NCBI GenBank assembly: GCA_964469925.1
Contig: CAYXZL010000007.1
Span: forward strand, 1-64,000
Reading direction: 5' to 3'
DNA: 64,000 bases
DNA from: CAYXZL01 sp964469925
Lineage (GTDB): Bacteria > Patescibacteriota > Gracilibacteria > Absconditabacterales > Absconditicoccaceae
Shown: positions 1 to 11,029 of the stretch, piece after piece
Layout: the number at the start of each line of letters is the position of its first letter
How positions within the stretch are numbered: position 1 is the stretch's first letter
Position numbers and translations under genes: made by a program
Notes under the pieces: model-generated
What the model was told of the DNA's origin: nothing
Database searches by the model: none
The model's input: only the letters and a program-made list of their open reading frames with translations

Positions 1-1
1 G

Positions 2-655
2 GTAAGATATTGGATGCACAACCAGTTTCTCAATATAGCTAGTGAAAAGATTTCTAAATCGTTGGGGAATGTTTTTGGTCTAGCTGATATTCGTGCTCAA
101 TGATTTGACCCTTTGGATTTGAGGTATTTTTATCATCAGGCACACTATAGGAATTTTCAAGACTTTACATGGGAGGCCTTGGCTGCTGCACGTAGTGCTA
201 GATATAACTTGGCGAAGAAGTTACAGTCTCATGATTTGCCTGGTACGGTGAAGCCCAAAGTTGTAGAGATAAAGAGTATCTATCAGTTGATCGATAATGA
301 CCAGACACAGGTTTTTGTGATGAAAGTTTTAGAGGCCTTGTTTGATGATATCAATATGCCTCAGGTGATGGCATTGATTTCGTCCTACAGTAAACAATTG
401 AGTGTTGGGATCGTATCAGTGATTTATCGACTGGATTTAAGGGTTTTGGGACTTGGTTTGTTTGATGTGGAATTGAATGAAGAGCGTCTTTTGGTGGAGG
501 ATATCCCAGAAGAGGTTGTGCGTCTGGCAAAGGAGCGTTGGAATGCTAAGATGTCGAAAAACCGAGATCAAGCAGATGTGCTGAGGCAGTCACTGGCAGA
601 AAAAGGCTTTGGCGTCAAGGATACTAACGATAGCTATGAGATAGTGAAGCTGTAA
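2..655 (+). CDS. cysS: Cysteinyl-tRNA synthetase, C-terminal part (partial)
   Basis: C-terminal part of the enzyme that charges tRNA-Cys with cysteine in the cytoplasm. The frame is open from the left edge, so the start and the catalytic HIGH half are outside the window. The second catalytic motif appears as KISKSLGN (canonical KMSKS with Met replaced by Ile), followed by the family-typical segment DPLDLRYF and HYRNFQDFT and then the helical anticodon-binding tail. An in-frame TGA at 101-103 sits just before FDPLDLRYF, where a glycine is expected. The gene ends in TAA. Identification as CysRS rather than another class I synthetase rests on the segment after KMSKS and is fairly secure. Confidence 0.88.
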
Positions 656-708
656 TTGTTGGAGTCTTTTACGGTGTAGGATCTGTGCTATTGAACTTGA
701 CTATTTGC

Positions 709-714
709 TATAAT
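709..714 (+). promoter_or_regulatory. Candidate extended -10 promoter of the GerMN gene
   Basis: TATAAT preceded by TG one base upstream (TGCTATAAT), about 55 bases before the ATG at 770. No -35 at a correct distance; TTGAAC and TTGACT lie too close. This fits an extended -10 promoter. Seen as sequence only. Confidence 0.4.
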
Positions 715-769
715 ACGATACATTGTGTTTTTTTCTTTCACTTTAGGAGTTTTTTTGTTTGGAAGCACT

Positions 770-1972
770 ATGAGATATATTATTTTTGTTTGTAGCTTTT
801 TGTTTGTAGGATTGGTTTCTGCAGCATATATACCATCGGTGAGAGACCAAAAGGTGGTCGCTTTTTTTGTGGAGAATCTTTTGTCAATGATTGATTCGAT
901 GTGAGATGGTGATCATGCACGTGATGTTGTGGATGCTTTGTGAGTTTTGCAATCTCAACAAGATGACGATAGGAAAAAATATATTGTAGGTGAGGCCTTG
1001 GATCGTGTGAGTTTGTATTACAATATTGAAAGAACTACTATTGTTGTGACTGGTGTCAATCGTGTTGATTTGGAAAATGATGCAGACAGTATTGGTATTA
1101 CGACTATCACTACTACGCAACAAAACTATCCTATTGCTTCTGTCCCAGTCCCTTGACCTGATATGATGACAGTCACTGTGTACCGACATCCTCGTGATGC
1201 TCGCGATTGTACTGCAGTGACTCCTTCTTATTTATCTGTTCCTAGAAATAAACAAATCTTGCAGACAACTATCAAAGCTTTGCTTGCTGGACCAGAGGAT
1301 GTATCGTTACAATGATTAGCTGAAAAGGATCTTTCTGGATACCTTCGCAGTGTTGTGTTGCGTGATGGTGTTGCGTATGTTGATTTTGATAGTCGTATGA
1401 GACAGGCTAGTCGATCTGGTGATTGCGATGTTCGTACTATTTTGACTATGTTGAATAAGACTATTGTAGGTGTTAAGTGAGTGTATGATGCTTTGTATGC
1501 GTTTGATGGTAGAGCATCTGATTTTTATCGTTTTTTCCAGCAACCCTGTCCTCATAATATGGGGTATGATCAGTGTGACACTGCATTTGAAAAAAACTCT
1601 CTCCAGACTACTCCTGTTGTATTTCAGCAACGTCGATGGAGACTGCGGTCCAATGCCTATAGTGTGTTTGTTGATGATGCCAGTCCCTATGGTGATCTTA
1701 CTCAGCATGTCTATCGTGTTTGTGGTACGGGTCATAAGCGTTGTGTTTCTGTTTTTGATTTTCCTAGTACGCTTAGCGATTTGGTTTTGCGTCTTCAACT
1801 CAAAAGTACGCGTTGCGTACAGACCCTTAAGGGTCGTCTTGATCGATGTCAACTTTCAGAAAAAATTTTTGTTACCAGTCTTGATCCTTGGAAGCAATTG
1901 GTGATCATACGTGATGAGGGCGGTATGACTAGTGAGGATATGGTTGATCTTTTGTCTGTTTTGTGAAAATAA
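770..1972 (+). CDS. GerMN-domain exported/anchored protein
   Basis: A 400-residue protein with an N-terminal hydrophobic segment (about residues 2-22) that looks like a signal peptide or anchor. The middle (about residues 135-240) resembles the GerMN domain: T-V-x-V-Y start, a LLAGPEDVSLQG segment, a VAYVDFD strand and a closing helix with V-x-G-V. GerMN domains occur in spore germination and lipoprotein-like envelope proteins; the function is unknown outside spore formers. No lipobox was seen, so it may be anchored by the signal segment. The C-terminal part (from about residue 290) is not recognised. Several TGA codons interrupt it under the standard code. It stops one base before the convergent RdgB gene. 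Confidence 0.72.
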
Positions 1973-1973
1973 C

Positions 1974-2522
1974 TTATTGATTTTGTAAAAAATTTACTAG
2001 ACGATGGAGGAGTTTGGGGGTAACTGCATAAGATTGTTTTTCTTCAAAACTCATCTCTGCTAGTGTTCTGTTGTCTCATGGAGGAATAAATATCGTATCT
2101 CGGTCATATCACTTATCTCCTCTTGGGGTATCAGGGAGTGTTCAAGTAAGTGATTCTTGGAAATAAGTGCTTTGTTTTCCATCGTAGTACGCGAGTATGG
2201 TTGTCCGTTTGCACTGGTTGTTGTGTAGTGTTTGTGCAATCTGACATATGGTGTGTGCTCCTACTGATCCGAAAAACCATTTGATGAGTGGTCCTGGGAA
2301 GTTGTTGAGACAACGTAATTCTAGGCTTGTGTCCATCACAAAACATGGTTGCTGTACTTTTTCGTAGGCATACTGTATTTTGTAGTTTGCTATTTCTTGG
2401 AGTTGGAGTGATTGTATTTCTGGTACATCGAAATTGATATGTTGTACATGTATGTTGGGTAGTAGCTTTTGAGTGTCTGATAGCTTATTGAGATTCTGTG
2501 TTACGAAAGTGATCGTTTGCAT
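1974..2522 (-). CDS. rdgB: Non-canonical purine NTP pyrophosphatase (RdgB/HAM1)
   Basis: House-cleaning enzyme that hydrolyses dITP, XTP and similar NTPs to the monophosphate, keeping deaminated bases out of nucleic acids. The 182-residue protein has the N-terminal strand ITFVTQNLNKL (usual A/T-x-N-x-x-K), the acidic centre C-F-V-M-D-T-S-L-E-L with NFPGPLIKWF after it, and the C-terminal IFIPPGDNRTLAEMSFEEK block. Normally the first motif is TGN-K and the central one is VLADDSGL; here D-T-S-L retains the Asp. The start at MQTIT is chosen because the preceding 18 residues lack family similarity and AGGA lies 12 bases upstream. Convergent with the GerMN gene, one base apart. Confidence 0.85.
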
Positions 2523-2612
2523 TGTTTGTATTCTCGTCCTAAAGAAGCTTGCAATGGATGATTGCTTTGACCACAATGGGTGCTATATTTTTAGGGATTA
2601 TAGTGTTTGTGT

Positions 2613-3305
2613 ATGAAAAACAAGAACAAGTCTCAATGGATAAATCTTTTGATCAATGTGCTGATACCTGTCGTCATTATGACCAAGCTGAGTAAAGCTC
2701 ATTTACTTGGTCCTGTGCGGTGACTACTGACAGCTCTTGCTTTCCCTTTGTGCTATGGTCTATGGGAGTTGGTGAAAGAGAAAAAGTATAATATCTACTC
2801 CATTATTGGTTTGGTCAGTATTGCATTGACTGGTGGTATCGGTTTGTTTCATATCCCTACTCAGTGGGTTGCTATCAAGGAGGCTGGTGTGCCGACCTTG
2901 TTTGGTATTCTTGTTTTATGATCAATATGGTTGAAACATCCTTTGGTTAAAGGTATGGTTGGTATGATGCTTGATATGGACGCAATTGATGCTGCGTTAC
3001 AAGAAAAACCGCATTATCATGATCACAAACGCTTACTTGATCGCTTGGAAACAAGCTTGTCGTATTGGATTGCTGTGTCGTTTTTTGTCTCTGCTATTCT
3101 AAACTTTCTGTTGGCAAAGTGGATTGTTCATAGCCCGGCTGGGACGGAAGCATTTACTGAAGAGATAGGAAAAATGACAGGATTGAGTTTTCCCGTCATT
3201 GTTTTGCCCGTAACGCTCTTTTTGACTATCGTTTTGGTGTATGTTGTACGGAAGATGCACAAGCTGACTGGTTTGGAGTTTGAGGATATGATGAAGAAGA
3301 ATTAG
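2613..3305 (+). CDS. VC0807-like inner-membrane protein
   Basis: A 230-residue polytopic membrane protein with about five to six hydrophobic segments. The pattern MTKLSKAHLLGP near the start, then TALAFPLCYG, LVSIALTGGIGLF and IKEAGVPTLFG, matches what I know of the VC0807/intracellular-septation-A-like family, which has no established biochemical function. The C-terminal half holds a cytoplasmic H-rich stretch (HYHDHKR) and two further membrane spans. Two glycines are TGA. It stands alone between convergent and divergent neighbours. Confidence 0.62.
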
Positions 3306-3342
3306 TTGTTTTTCTTGATAAATCCACCAGATCTTACTGGTT

Positions 3343-3570
3343 TTATCCTGTGAAATCGGTTTCATCTGGTCACCTTATAACGATAGCTTGTGAAGGTGCT
3401 GTTTTTTCAAGTTTTGCCGGTGCCATTTCTATTTTTGTCTTTGTTCATGGTGTGAGATTAGTGAGCATGGCATCTGCTATCTCGAGTGCTGTAGGGTCTA
3501 AACTTCAACTTGCTTGTAATAGTTTGTTTCACGTAGTTTCGTCAATGACGTTTAATACGACTCCTCCCAT
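3343..3570 (-). CDS. Small hypothetical protein
   Basis: A 75-residue frame visible only if TGA is Gly (three TGAs). Composition looks like a soluble protein: VVLNVIDETTGNKLLQAS near the start and KTKIEMAPAKLEKTAP later. Not recognised. ATG lies six bases after a TAA in the same frame; no ribosome-binding site was found upstream. It follows the 112-residue gene on the same strand and is convergent to the VC0807-like gene. The opposite-strand frame here is hydrophobic only because the region is T-rich. Confidence 0.42.
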
Positions 3571-3792
3571 CGGGTTTTATAATAGAATAAAAATTACTGT
3601 GGTTTGGATTCTTTTTGTTTGTGTGATCCCTTACATATATTTTTTTGGTTTTCAAGTTGACTTTTTTCTTTTATAGCGTGTGACTTTTATTTACTTTGCT
3701 TCTTTGGTACTTCTATTTTGTGTTTTTTACTTGATTGAATTCTTATTGGAGGAGTATCATAAGTATTATAAGAGGGAGGTGTGATGTGTGTT

Positions 3793-4131
3793 TTACTGTT
3801 GCTGTGATGTGTTATCTCGTGGGTTTGTTGATAATACAACTCATAAGGGGTTATTATCGCTAGCTGTGGCTATTTGCACATCATTTCTGACAATATTGTC
3901 TGTGTCTGGATCTTCTCAGGGATTTCGTCATGTGATAATGGCAACAAGTTTCCCGCCTTCGTATATTTTCACTGGTTCTGACTGTCCCAAATTTTCTCGC
4001 TCTCCGGGTGTTGATGGTACTTGTCCTCACATGGTTGTGTGTTGTATAGAATAATAATGGTTGTAAACCCATCGTACTTCACATTTTCGCTTTGTACAAA
4101 AAACACCTTTTCCTGTCTTTCTTGTTGACAT
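3793..4131 (-). CDS. Small hypothetical protein
   Basis: A 112-residue protein. The start is set by AGGTGG about 10 bases before the ATG. The N-terminal third is basic with two Cys (K-G-V-F-C-T-K-R-K-C); the rest is hydrophilic with a short strand-like block KIYEGGKLVAIITG and a Q-rich tail ending SQQQ. No family recognised. TGA-coded glycines fall in plausible places (MGGQVPSTPGE, LGVVLS). The 222 bases between this gene and the next downstream small gene hold no convincing frame or site. Confidence 0.5.
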
Positions 4132-4304
4132 CTTTCTTTTTCCACCTTTTGTAATACTATTGCATTTTTTTATGTCTCCTTTTGTGATTGTGTTTCTTGA
4201 TATGCTGGTTTGTTTGTCATTTTTGACCATAGCAATTCCAATTGACTTTCTATTTTTTCTTTGTATGAAACAAGTTCTATTAATCCATGTAAATTTAATT
4301 GAGT

Positions 4305-4550
4305 ATGAAAAAGAGTATTATTGCACTTGCATTGGTTCTTTCCCTTCAAATCCCCGCCTTAGCAGAAAAATGTAAAGCCTTTATGTGTGTAGAGGTCGCT
4401 GACTCTGAATGCAACGGTTACTGTTATGACCATTGCCACTTAGGAGAGGGCTATAGCATGTATGGTCTGCTTACCCTCCTTTTACTTTTGGGGTTTGGAG
4501 TTTGGTATTGGAGACGAAGAAGAGTAAGACTGAGCCTTGGATTGATGTAA
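4305..4550 (+). CDS. Small Cys-rich single-pass membrane protein
   Basis: 81 residues: a clear signal peptide (MKKSIIALALVLSLQIPALA, cleavage expected after ALA), a short exported part with six cysteines (C-K-A-F-M-C, then C-N-G-Y-C-Y-D-H-C), a membrane segment LLTLLLLLGFGVWYW and a basic tail RRRR. The arrangement is that of an exported, C-terminally anchored Cys-rich peptide. TTGACT and TATGAA about 16 bases apart precede it (4241-4268) as a weak promoter candidate. Family unknown. Confidence 0.6.
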   Translation: MKKSIIALALVLSLQIPALAEKCKAFMCVEVADSECNGYCYDHCHLGEGYSMYGLLTLLLLLGFGVWYWRRRRVRLSLGLM

Positions 4551-4572
4551 GGCGTCATTTTACCAAGGCGTT

Positions 4573-4638
4573 GGAAGATAGATGTATCCTGTGGCTATGT
4601 ATCTGTAGCTTATGAGAGATATGCCTATCTTCCTTTTT
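4573..4638. terminator. Possible bidirectional terminator
   Basis: GGAAGATAG at 4573-4581 pairs with CTATCTTCC at 4625-4633, followed by TTTTT, between convergent genes. The loop is long (43 bases), so it is weak. Confidence 0.3.
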
Positions 4639-4657
4639 CGTTTTCTGGAAAAACGTG

Positions 4658-7345
4658 TTAGACTAGTGTGATTTCATTGTTTTTTTCGTCGATCTGTAGA
4701 CTATCGCCTTCTTTTGCTTTTCCATCAATAATTGCCATCGCAAGTTGGTCTAGTACTTCTCTTTGGATTGCTCTCTTGAGTGGTCTTGCACCAAATTGTG
4801 GGTCTCGTCCGTGTTGTGCTAATAGCTCTTTGGCAGCGTCGGTGATTGTGAGTGTGATGTTTTTTTCTTTTTTGACGAGTTTTTGGAGTTGCATAAATTG
4901 GATGTCGATGATTTCATAGAGCATCTCCTTGGATACTGGATTGAAGATGATAATGTCATCGAGCCTATTGAGAAACTCTGGTCTGAAGTACTGTGTGAGA
5001 AGAGGTTGTAGTTCACGCTCTACTTCTTCTCTAAATTTGCTGTTTGTCTCTCCATCTTTATGTGTTTCTTTGTTGTTTGATGATTTGTTTTTTTTGGCTT
5101 TTTTCTCTAACTCTTCGATAAATATTTCTTTTTCTGATTTATCTTTTGTTTTATTTGTTTGTAGCTTTTGCATGATGATTTCTGCGCCGATATTTGACGT
5201 CATGATGACGACTGTGTTTTTGAAGTCTACTGTGCGACCTTTGCTATCGGTTAATCTTCCATCATCAAGTAACTGTAGCAAGATGTTGAAAACGTCTGGA
5301 TGTGCTTTTTCTATCTCATCAAATAGTATTACGGTGTAGGGTCTTCTCCTGATGGCTTCGGTGAGTTGTCCACCTTCGTCATGGCCTATATATCCAGGAG
5401 GTGATCCGATAAGTTTTGCTACGGTATGTTTTTCCATGTATTCTGACATATCTATTCTCACCATTGCTTTTTCGTCATTGAAAAGAAATTGTGCTAATGC
5501 TTTTGCGAGTTCTGTTTTTCCGACTCCTGTTGGACCAAGAAAAATAAAACTACCGATAGGTCTGTTGGGGTCTTTGAGTCAGGCACGTGCTCTTCTGATT
5601 GCGTTGGCTATCGTATGGATAGCTTCTGGCTGACCGATAACTCTTTTTTGGAGATGTTTTTCGAGTGTTATTAGTTTATCCATTTCACTTTGGATGAGTT
5701 TGGATGCTGGTATTCCTGTCCATTTTGCTACGATGCTCGCTATGTCTTCTGGCTCTACAATGTCTTTGATTGCTCCTTCCCCTTCTTTGTTGCTTTGTTC
5801 GAGTTTGTCTAATTCTTTTTGTAAAGCAGGTATTTGACTATATTTTATTTCGGCTACCTTATTGTAGTCTGTGTTTTTTTCTGCTATTTCTGCTTCATGA
5901 TTGAGATTTTGGAGTTGCTCTTTGATTTCTTTGATTTTGACCAATCACTGCCTGCTGTGTTCTCGTTCACTTTTTGCTCCTTTATGACTCTCTTTGAGGT
6001 CTGCTAGTTTTTTTTCTATCTCTTGTATTCTTGCAGCGTTGTTTTTTTTATCTTCAATACTGAGTGCTTGCTTTTCTATCTCCAATTGGGAAATCTCTTT
6101 TTCGGTTTTGAGCAGTGATTCTGGCATCGATGTCATGCTCATTTTGACACTCGCTGCTGCTTCATCGAGCAAGTCTATTGCTTTGTCGGGCAGTCTTCTA
6201 TCGGGGATATACTTGATGCCGAGGTCGACCGCAGCTACGACTGCCGCATCAGTGATTTTGACTCCATGATGTGTTTCATAATTGTTTTTGATGCCTCTGA
6301 GTATTGCGAAAGCATCTTCCTTGCTTGGCTCGTTAACCATAACGGGCTGAAATCTTCTTTCTAACGCAGGGTCTTTTTCGATGTATTTTCTATATTCGTT
6401 GATTGTTGTTGCACCTATTACTCTGATGGAACCCCTTGCCAGTGCTGGCTTGATCATATTTCCCATGTCCATGGAGCCTTCTGTTTTTCCTGCTCCTACG
6501 ACGGTATGTAACTCGTCTATAAAGAGGATAATTTCTCCATTAGATTCTTCTACTTCTTTCAATACTGCTTTGAGTCTTTCCTCAAAATCTCACCTGTATT
6601 TGCTTCCTGCCATGAGTGCCCCCATATCTAACTCGATTACTTTTTTGTTTTGTAAGATGTCAGGCACATCATTTTTGATGATGCTTTGTGCGAGCAATTC
6701 TACGATGGCTGTTTTACCTACTCAGGCATCGCCAATAAGTACTGGGTTGTTTTTTCTTCTACGAGATAATATTTGAATAGTACGTCTGAGTTCGTCATCT
6801 CTTCCTATTACAGGGTCTAATTTGCCTTCTTCTGCTAGGTTGGTGAGGTTTTTGCCGTATTTTTCCAAAGCTTCCATCGTGCCTTCTGGGTCAGATGATT
6901 GAATGGTTTTTCATTTTCTCATTTCTTTGATGGTATCGATGATGGTATTATACTCTAGTCAGTATTGTGCGAGCGATTTTATCAATGGAGATTGATTATG
7001 TAACATAGCTAACAGGAGATGTTCTGTGGTGATATAGCTATCTCCTAACTTTTTCATCTGTTTTTCTGCTTCTAACAGTGTTTTGTTGAGTGCTTGTGTA
7101 ATACCGAGTTGAGTATCTCCTTCTATTTTAGGTAATTTTTGTATTTCATCTTCAATGTATTGAACCAGTTCACTACTTTTGGTAGTGGTTTTTTTGATGA
7201 TACGAGGTATAAATCCATCGGATTGTTCTATCATTGCTTGTAGCATGTGTATTTCATCAATGCTATTATGATTAGCGTTGTATGCTTTTTGTTGTGCAGC
7301 CTGTATGCTTTCTGCTGCTTTACTTGTGTATTTTTCGAAATTCAT
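4658..7345 (-). CDS. clpB: ATP-dependent disaggregase ClpB
   Basis: Hsp100 chaperone that with DnaK pulls aggregated proteins apart. 895 residues, close to the usual 850-870. Order: N domain (residues 1-145), first AAA+ domain with Walker A GDAGVGKTA (the second Gly is TGA) and Walker B IILFIDELHT, the RGDFEERLK pore-region motif with TGA as Gly, a coiled-coil middle domain (about 410-530), and the second AAA+ domain with Walker A GPTGVGKTEL, Walker B VILFDEIEKAH and the C-terminal D2 small domain. An insertion of about 30 charged residues (Lys/Glu/Asn-rich, about residues 730-765) in the second AAA domain is longer than usual. A good promoter lies upstream at 7380-7407. Confidence 0.97.
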
Positions 7346-7379
7346 CCTGTAGCGGTTTAGTTGCTAAAAGTTGTTTTGC

Positions 7380-7407
7380 ATTATAGACAAAAAAAATGCA
7401 CATGCAA
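7380..7407 (-). promoter_or_regulatory. clpB promoter
   Basis: On the minus strand TTGCAT and TATAAT are 16 bases apart, 35 bases upstream of the clpB ATG. No CIRCE-like inverted repeat was seen around it. Confidence 0.6.
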
Positions 7408-7413
7408 GAAAAG

Positions 7414-7438
7414 TAGCACCCTTTTTGTCTTGGTGCTA
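7414..7438 (-). terminator. Terminator after mscS
   Basis: TAGCACC and GGTGCTA (7 bp stem, 11-base loop) followed on the minus strand by CTTTTCTT, just after the MscS stop codon and ahead of the clpB promoter. Confidence 0.6.
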
Positions 7439-7449
7439 TCATGCTTGTC

Positions 7450-8274
7450 TTATTTGCTTTGTTCCTCTTTCATGACCAATAGTCTCTTGGGGTAGGCAAC
7501 GGTGAATCCTGCTTTGCTCAGCTTTTCAAACATGTTTTGCCTTAATTCTCCTTTGGTTTTGAATATGCTGTAACCACAACTTGGATTAAAGAAAAAATAT
7601 ACTTCAAGGAGTAATCATGGGTCAGTAAATTCTTTGATCATTACTGCGGTGTGTTGCTTTTCTATTGTATAAGGATGTTCATTGATGGCTGCGATTATGA
7701 TGTTTTTTGCTTCTGTGATATTTGCGTGACGTTGTAAATTGATGGTTAATGAGTATCTTATGACTTCCTCGCTTTTAAGGGTTTTGAAGGGAGTTTTCAC
7801 CAATACTTGGTTTGGTATGATTATTTTTCTGCGATCAAAGGTTGTGAAAATGGTGTTTCTTACATTGATTGATTCTATTCTGCCAAATGCTCAAATGGAT
7901 CATAGTATTTCTACTAAATTTCATATCTTAAATCTTGGATTGGTGGCTAACATAATACCACTGAACATATTTCCCAGTATTTCTTGCATAGCATAGCCGA
8001 TTGCAAACGTTAGTCCTCCTATTACAAATGTTACATTGAGTCATAAAACATTGACACTCGCTAGTATGATAAATATGAGCACAATAATTTTTATGATGCG
8101 TCTGATAATACTTGCCATTTTGACACCATAATTATCGTTTCACTGTCTGGTGATAATAAGTCTATAGAAAAACATACTGGTCAGATTGCTTATACCATAA
8201 CCAACAACGTAAATTATCAAAGCTAATAAGGCTTTTTCTCACCATGATTCTATTTGTATCAGTATTTGTTCCAT
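7450..8274 (-). CDS. MscS-family mechanosensitive channel (second copy)
   Basis: Small-conductance mechanosensitive channel that releases solutes under hypo-osmotic shock. 274 residues: three membrane segments (about 15-40, 60-85, 90-115), the pore helix TM3 with Gly/Ala packing (FVIGGLTFAIGYAMQEILGNMFSGIML), and a cytoplasmic beta domain with RFKIGNLVEI and IIPNQVL. Starts six bases after the upstream MscS gene, so the two are co-transcribed. Many glycines are TGA, including one in IGNLVEILGSIG. A terminator follows. Confidence 0.9.
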
Positions 8275-8280
8275 GATTTT

Positions 8281-9276
8281 TTAGTTTCCATTAAGTGATC
8301 AATTATCTTTTCCCATTTCTACTGACGTTATCTGTATGGGTGCGGTAACTTCTTTGGTTACTAATGTTCTGTGTGGGAATGGTATGCTGATACCGTGTGC
8401 CTTAAAGGCTTCATTGATTTGTTCATTAACATATCATTTGGCATAGTCGCTTAGTAGACCAGCTTTTGGATCAAAGTAAAAGTAGTTTCTGATCGTAATA
8501 CCGCTTTCATCAAATGATCGTATGATGGCTTTCGTTTTGTCTGTTTCTAGGATAAACGGTAGGGCGTTTATTGCCTCTATCATTACTTTTTGTGCTAGAT
8601 TGAGGTCTGTGGCGTAGTCAACCTGTACTTCTGTATCAAGTCTTACTATTTCTTCTGCACTATATGTTTTGATTGGTCTGCTGATTAGTGTCATGTTTGG
8701 TAATACAACCTGTCTTAGATCTAGCGTTCTGATGATGGTGTTTCTGATGGTTATCTCTTCTATTCTTCCAAAAAAGGTTTCGTTACTTTCGTTGATCTCT
8801 ATCACATCGCCTATTTTGATCTGTTTGGTTGCTAATATCATGATTCCTGCTATCATGTTGCCCAAGGTTTCTTTGAATGCTAGTCATACTCCAAACGAGA
8901 CTCCTCATAAGATAAGTCATACGTCGAATCCCAGTACTTGGAAACCAATAAAAAACGAAAATATCAAAAGTGTGTAAAAGACTATGTCGCTTACTAAGTT
9001 AGCTATTTTTTCGTTGTTGCTATCATTGCCTAAGTAATGGTGGCTACTTAACTTTGCTTTCACAATCTTTGCTATTTTTTTTGATATGTACAAGAGGAGC
9101 ATAAATACAACGATTGCACTTATTATCTTGAAGATGACTGTCACAACTGGATTCTCTATTAGTGATTCGTTTGTTGTATGTAATGTCTCAGCTAGATTTG
9201 CATTAGCGTTTTGGCTTGTGTTTAAGATCGGCTTACTGGTATTTTGTATTGCGTTTGGAGTAGTGCTGTTTTGCAT
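8281..9276 (-). CDS. MscS-family mechanosensitive channel (first copy)
   Basis: 331 residues. An Asn/Thr-rich exported N terminus (about 45 residues) precedes the membrane helices VVTVIFKIISAIVVFML and DIVFYTLLIFSFFIGF, the pore helix GNMIAGIMILATKQIKIGD and the beta domain with VEINES and VVLPNMTLISRPI. It belongs to the same family as the downstream gene but shares only the core with it, so they are not a recent duplication. Upstream, 9277-9480 separates it from the divergent plus-strand gene; this stretch holds no recognised gene. Confidence 0.9.
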
Positions 9277-9480
9277 TGTTCCAACTCTTTCATAAATAGT
9301 TCTTTCCTCTATATTCTATGGGTTTGGTCTATGTCTTGTTATTTTTCTTGAGTTTTATATGGTTGCTTCCCTTATGATTGCTGAGAAATGTTATATGGTA
9401 GGTGGGAATTGAATGCTATTGAAAATAATTCCTCTTTCCCTACGGTTGATGGGGTTTTTTTAATTTATTGTATATCTATT

Positions 9481-11001
9481 ATGGAGTCTAGGAAAATTGA
9501 TACACCTTCAGTCAGTGTATGATGAGAATCGGCTTCTACAAGAAGACTTGTTGCTTTTGTTATTCCCCTGATCACCGTTTTGGTGTTAGGTGTTGTGATT
9601 GGTCTTAACTTTACCAACATTGTCGAGTTTCTCACGGGGAATACTTCTGAGGAGACAACCACAGATGATCAGTACTATATTGGCAAGGAGCTTACTGTTA
9701 CTGGTTTGCTAGAGAAGTGAAATGATTACAGAAAATATACTCATACTATTGTTACTCAGGATCATGACACACTTTGACTTAAGAGTTCTTCGATTAACTT
9801 AGTATTGTATGAGGGTTGGGCGAGTATACGTGGTACGATAGAGGAGTACTATGATGGCATGTATGTTTTGGAGGTAGATTCAGCTACTGAGGCCTTGGGT
9901 GTAGGCATACTCAATACTGGTGACATGGCCAGTGGTGATATGGCTAGTGGTGATATTGTTGATGTTTCGTTGGATCCTTCTGAATTATATTTTGCTGAAG
10001 CTGGTTTGTTGTTTGATGTGAGCGACTCTTGGTCATATAAAGCCAGTTTGGTGGGTGATGATAGTATTCAACTATCCCCTCTTACTAGTACAGATCCTAC
10101 TCTTATGATTAATTATTTTAAGTGTAATGCTAGAGACCCTAATCGTAATTGTGCAGCTTTATCTAAGCAATTTTCTCAGTCTGCTGAATATACTGTAACA
10201 TCTGCAAATGGAGACACTTATTATAAGTTACCTGAGATTGATAGATGGTTTGTTTCTAATCCTGGTTTGTTTGGGTATTTTGTTAATGGTGCAAAGGTAG
10301 ACAAAATAGAGTGACTGATCAGATATATTGTTTTGCCCAACAGAAATTATGTTGCAGATAAGGTCATGCCTTTTGCTAGTAAACTATGCTCGACTCTTGA
10401 TCATACAATGACTATTATTGATAAATTTGAGACTGTTGCAAAAGATGGATCTTTGTTAACCTCGATTTGGTGATCGGATGTGGATAATAATACTCTTTTG
10501 TGTACCTTGCGTATTGATCTATCTACTGATTTGTGAGCTGAACTTGTTTCTTTGTCTGTTGAGTGATCTGCAGTTGATGTAACGAAAGGGGTGGAAGACT
10601 CGAAAGGTGATATATGAGCTGATGATGCTCTTCTTGATCCTAAAACTTATAATGGTGAGCAATTTCCTATTAACAAGGATTCGCCTTATATTTTTAGTTC
10701 TTCTAGGGGGCATAGCATCGTTTTCCCTTCAAAAAATATTAGTTTTGCGGTGGGTACTGATAGTGCTGACGTTTCTCTTGATGGCGTTACGTGTTATAGT
10801 CATATCAATGTTACTTCTTATGCTGAAGAATCAGAGCTGGATACTGATCCTGCAGTACAAATCTTTGAGTGTACTGTCCGTGATAGTGTTAAGAGTTTTT
10901 GAGATTATCGCTATATCGAATCGGGAGATGGGAAGGAGTTCCTTGTTATAGCAGTCAATCCCGCTTGGAAGCTGTTTGCTGATAATGTCGAAATTAAGTA
11001 G
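9481..11001 (+). CDS. Large membrane-anchored surface protein of unknown function
   Basis: 506 residues. A short cytoplasmic start, one membrane segment (about residues 27-47, VAFVIPLITVLVLGVVIGL), then a long hydrophilic exported domain rich in Asp, Ser and Thr. Residues about 147-160 contain a tandem GDMAS repeat. Several Cys (in LCSTLD, LLCTL and TCYS, for example) could form disulfides. I do not recognise a family. More than 10 glycines are TGA, so no caller using the standard code would assemble it. Convergent with the RluD-family gene, 28 bases apart. Confidence 0.75.
9919..9957 (+). repeat. 15-bp tandem repeat in the surface protein gene
   Basis: Two near-identical 15-bp units (GGTGACATGGCCAGT, GGTGATATGGCTAGT) and a partial third, encoding GDMAS-GDMAS-GD. 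The differences are synonymous, pointing to selection on the peptide or an old duplication. Confidence 0.8.
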
Positions 11002-11029
11002 CTGTGCTTATTCTTTCTCTTTGCTTGTC

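Noticed and set aside
1316..1852. 178-residue minus-strand frame opposite the GerMN gene
   Set aside because: Shadow: Thr/Ile/Asn-rich composition and no family match, while the plus strand has the GerMN pattern.
3350..4054. Plus-strand hydrophobic frames
   Set aside because: T-rich antisense of two minus-strand genes; no start context and they contain TAG.
9318..9480. Short plus-strand frames (about 27-29 residues) before the surface protein
   Set aside because: Too short and no start signal; left as intergenic.
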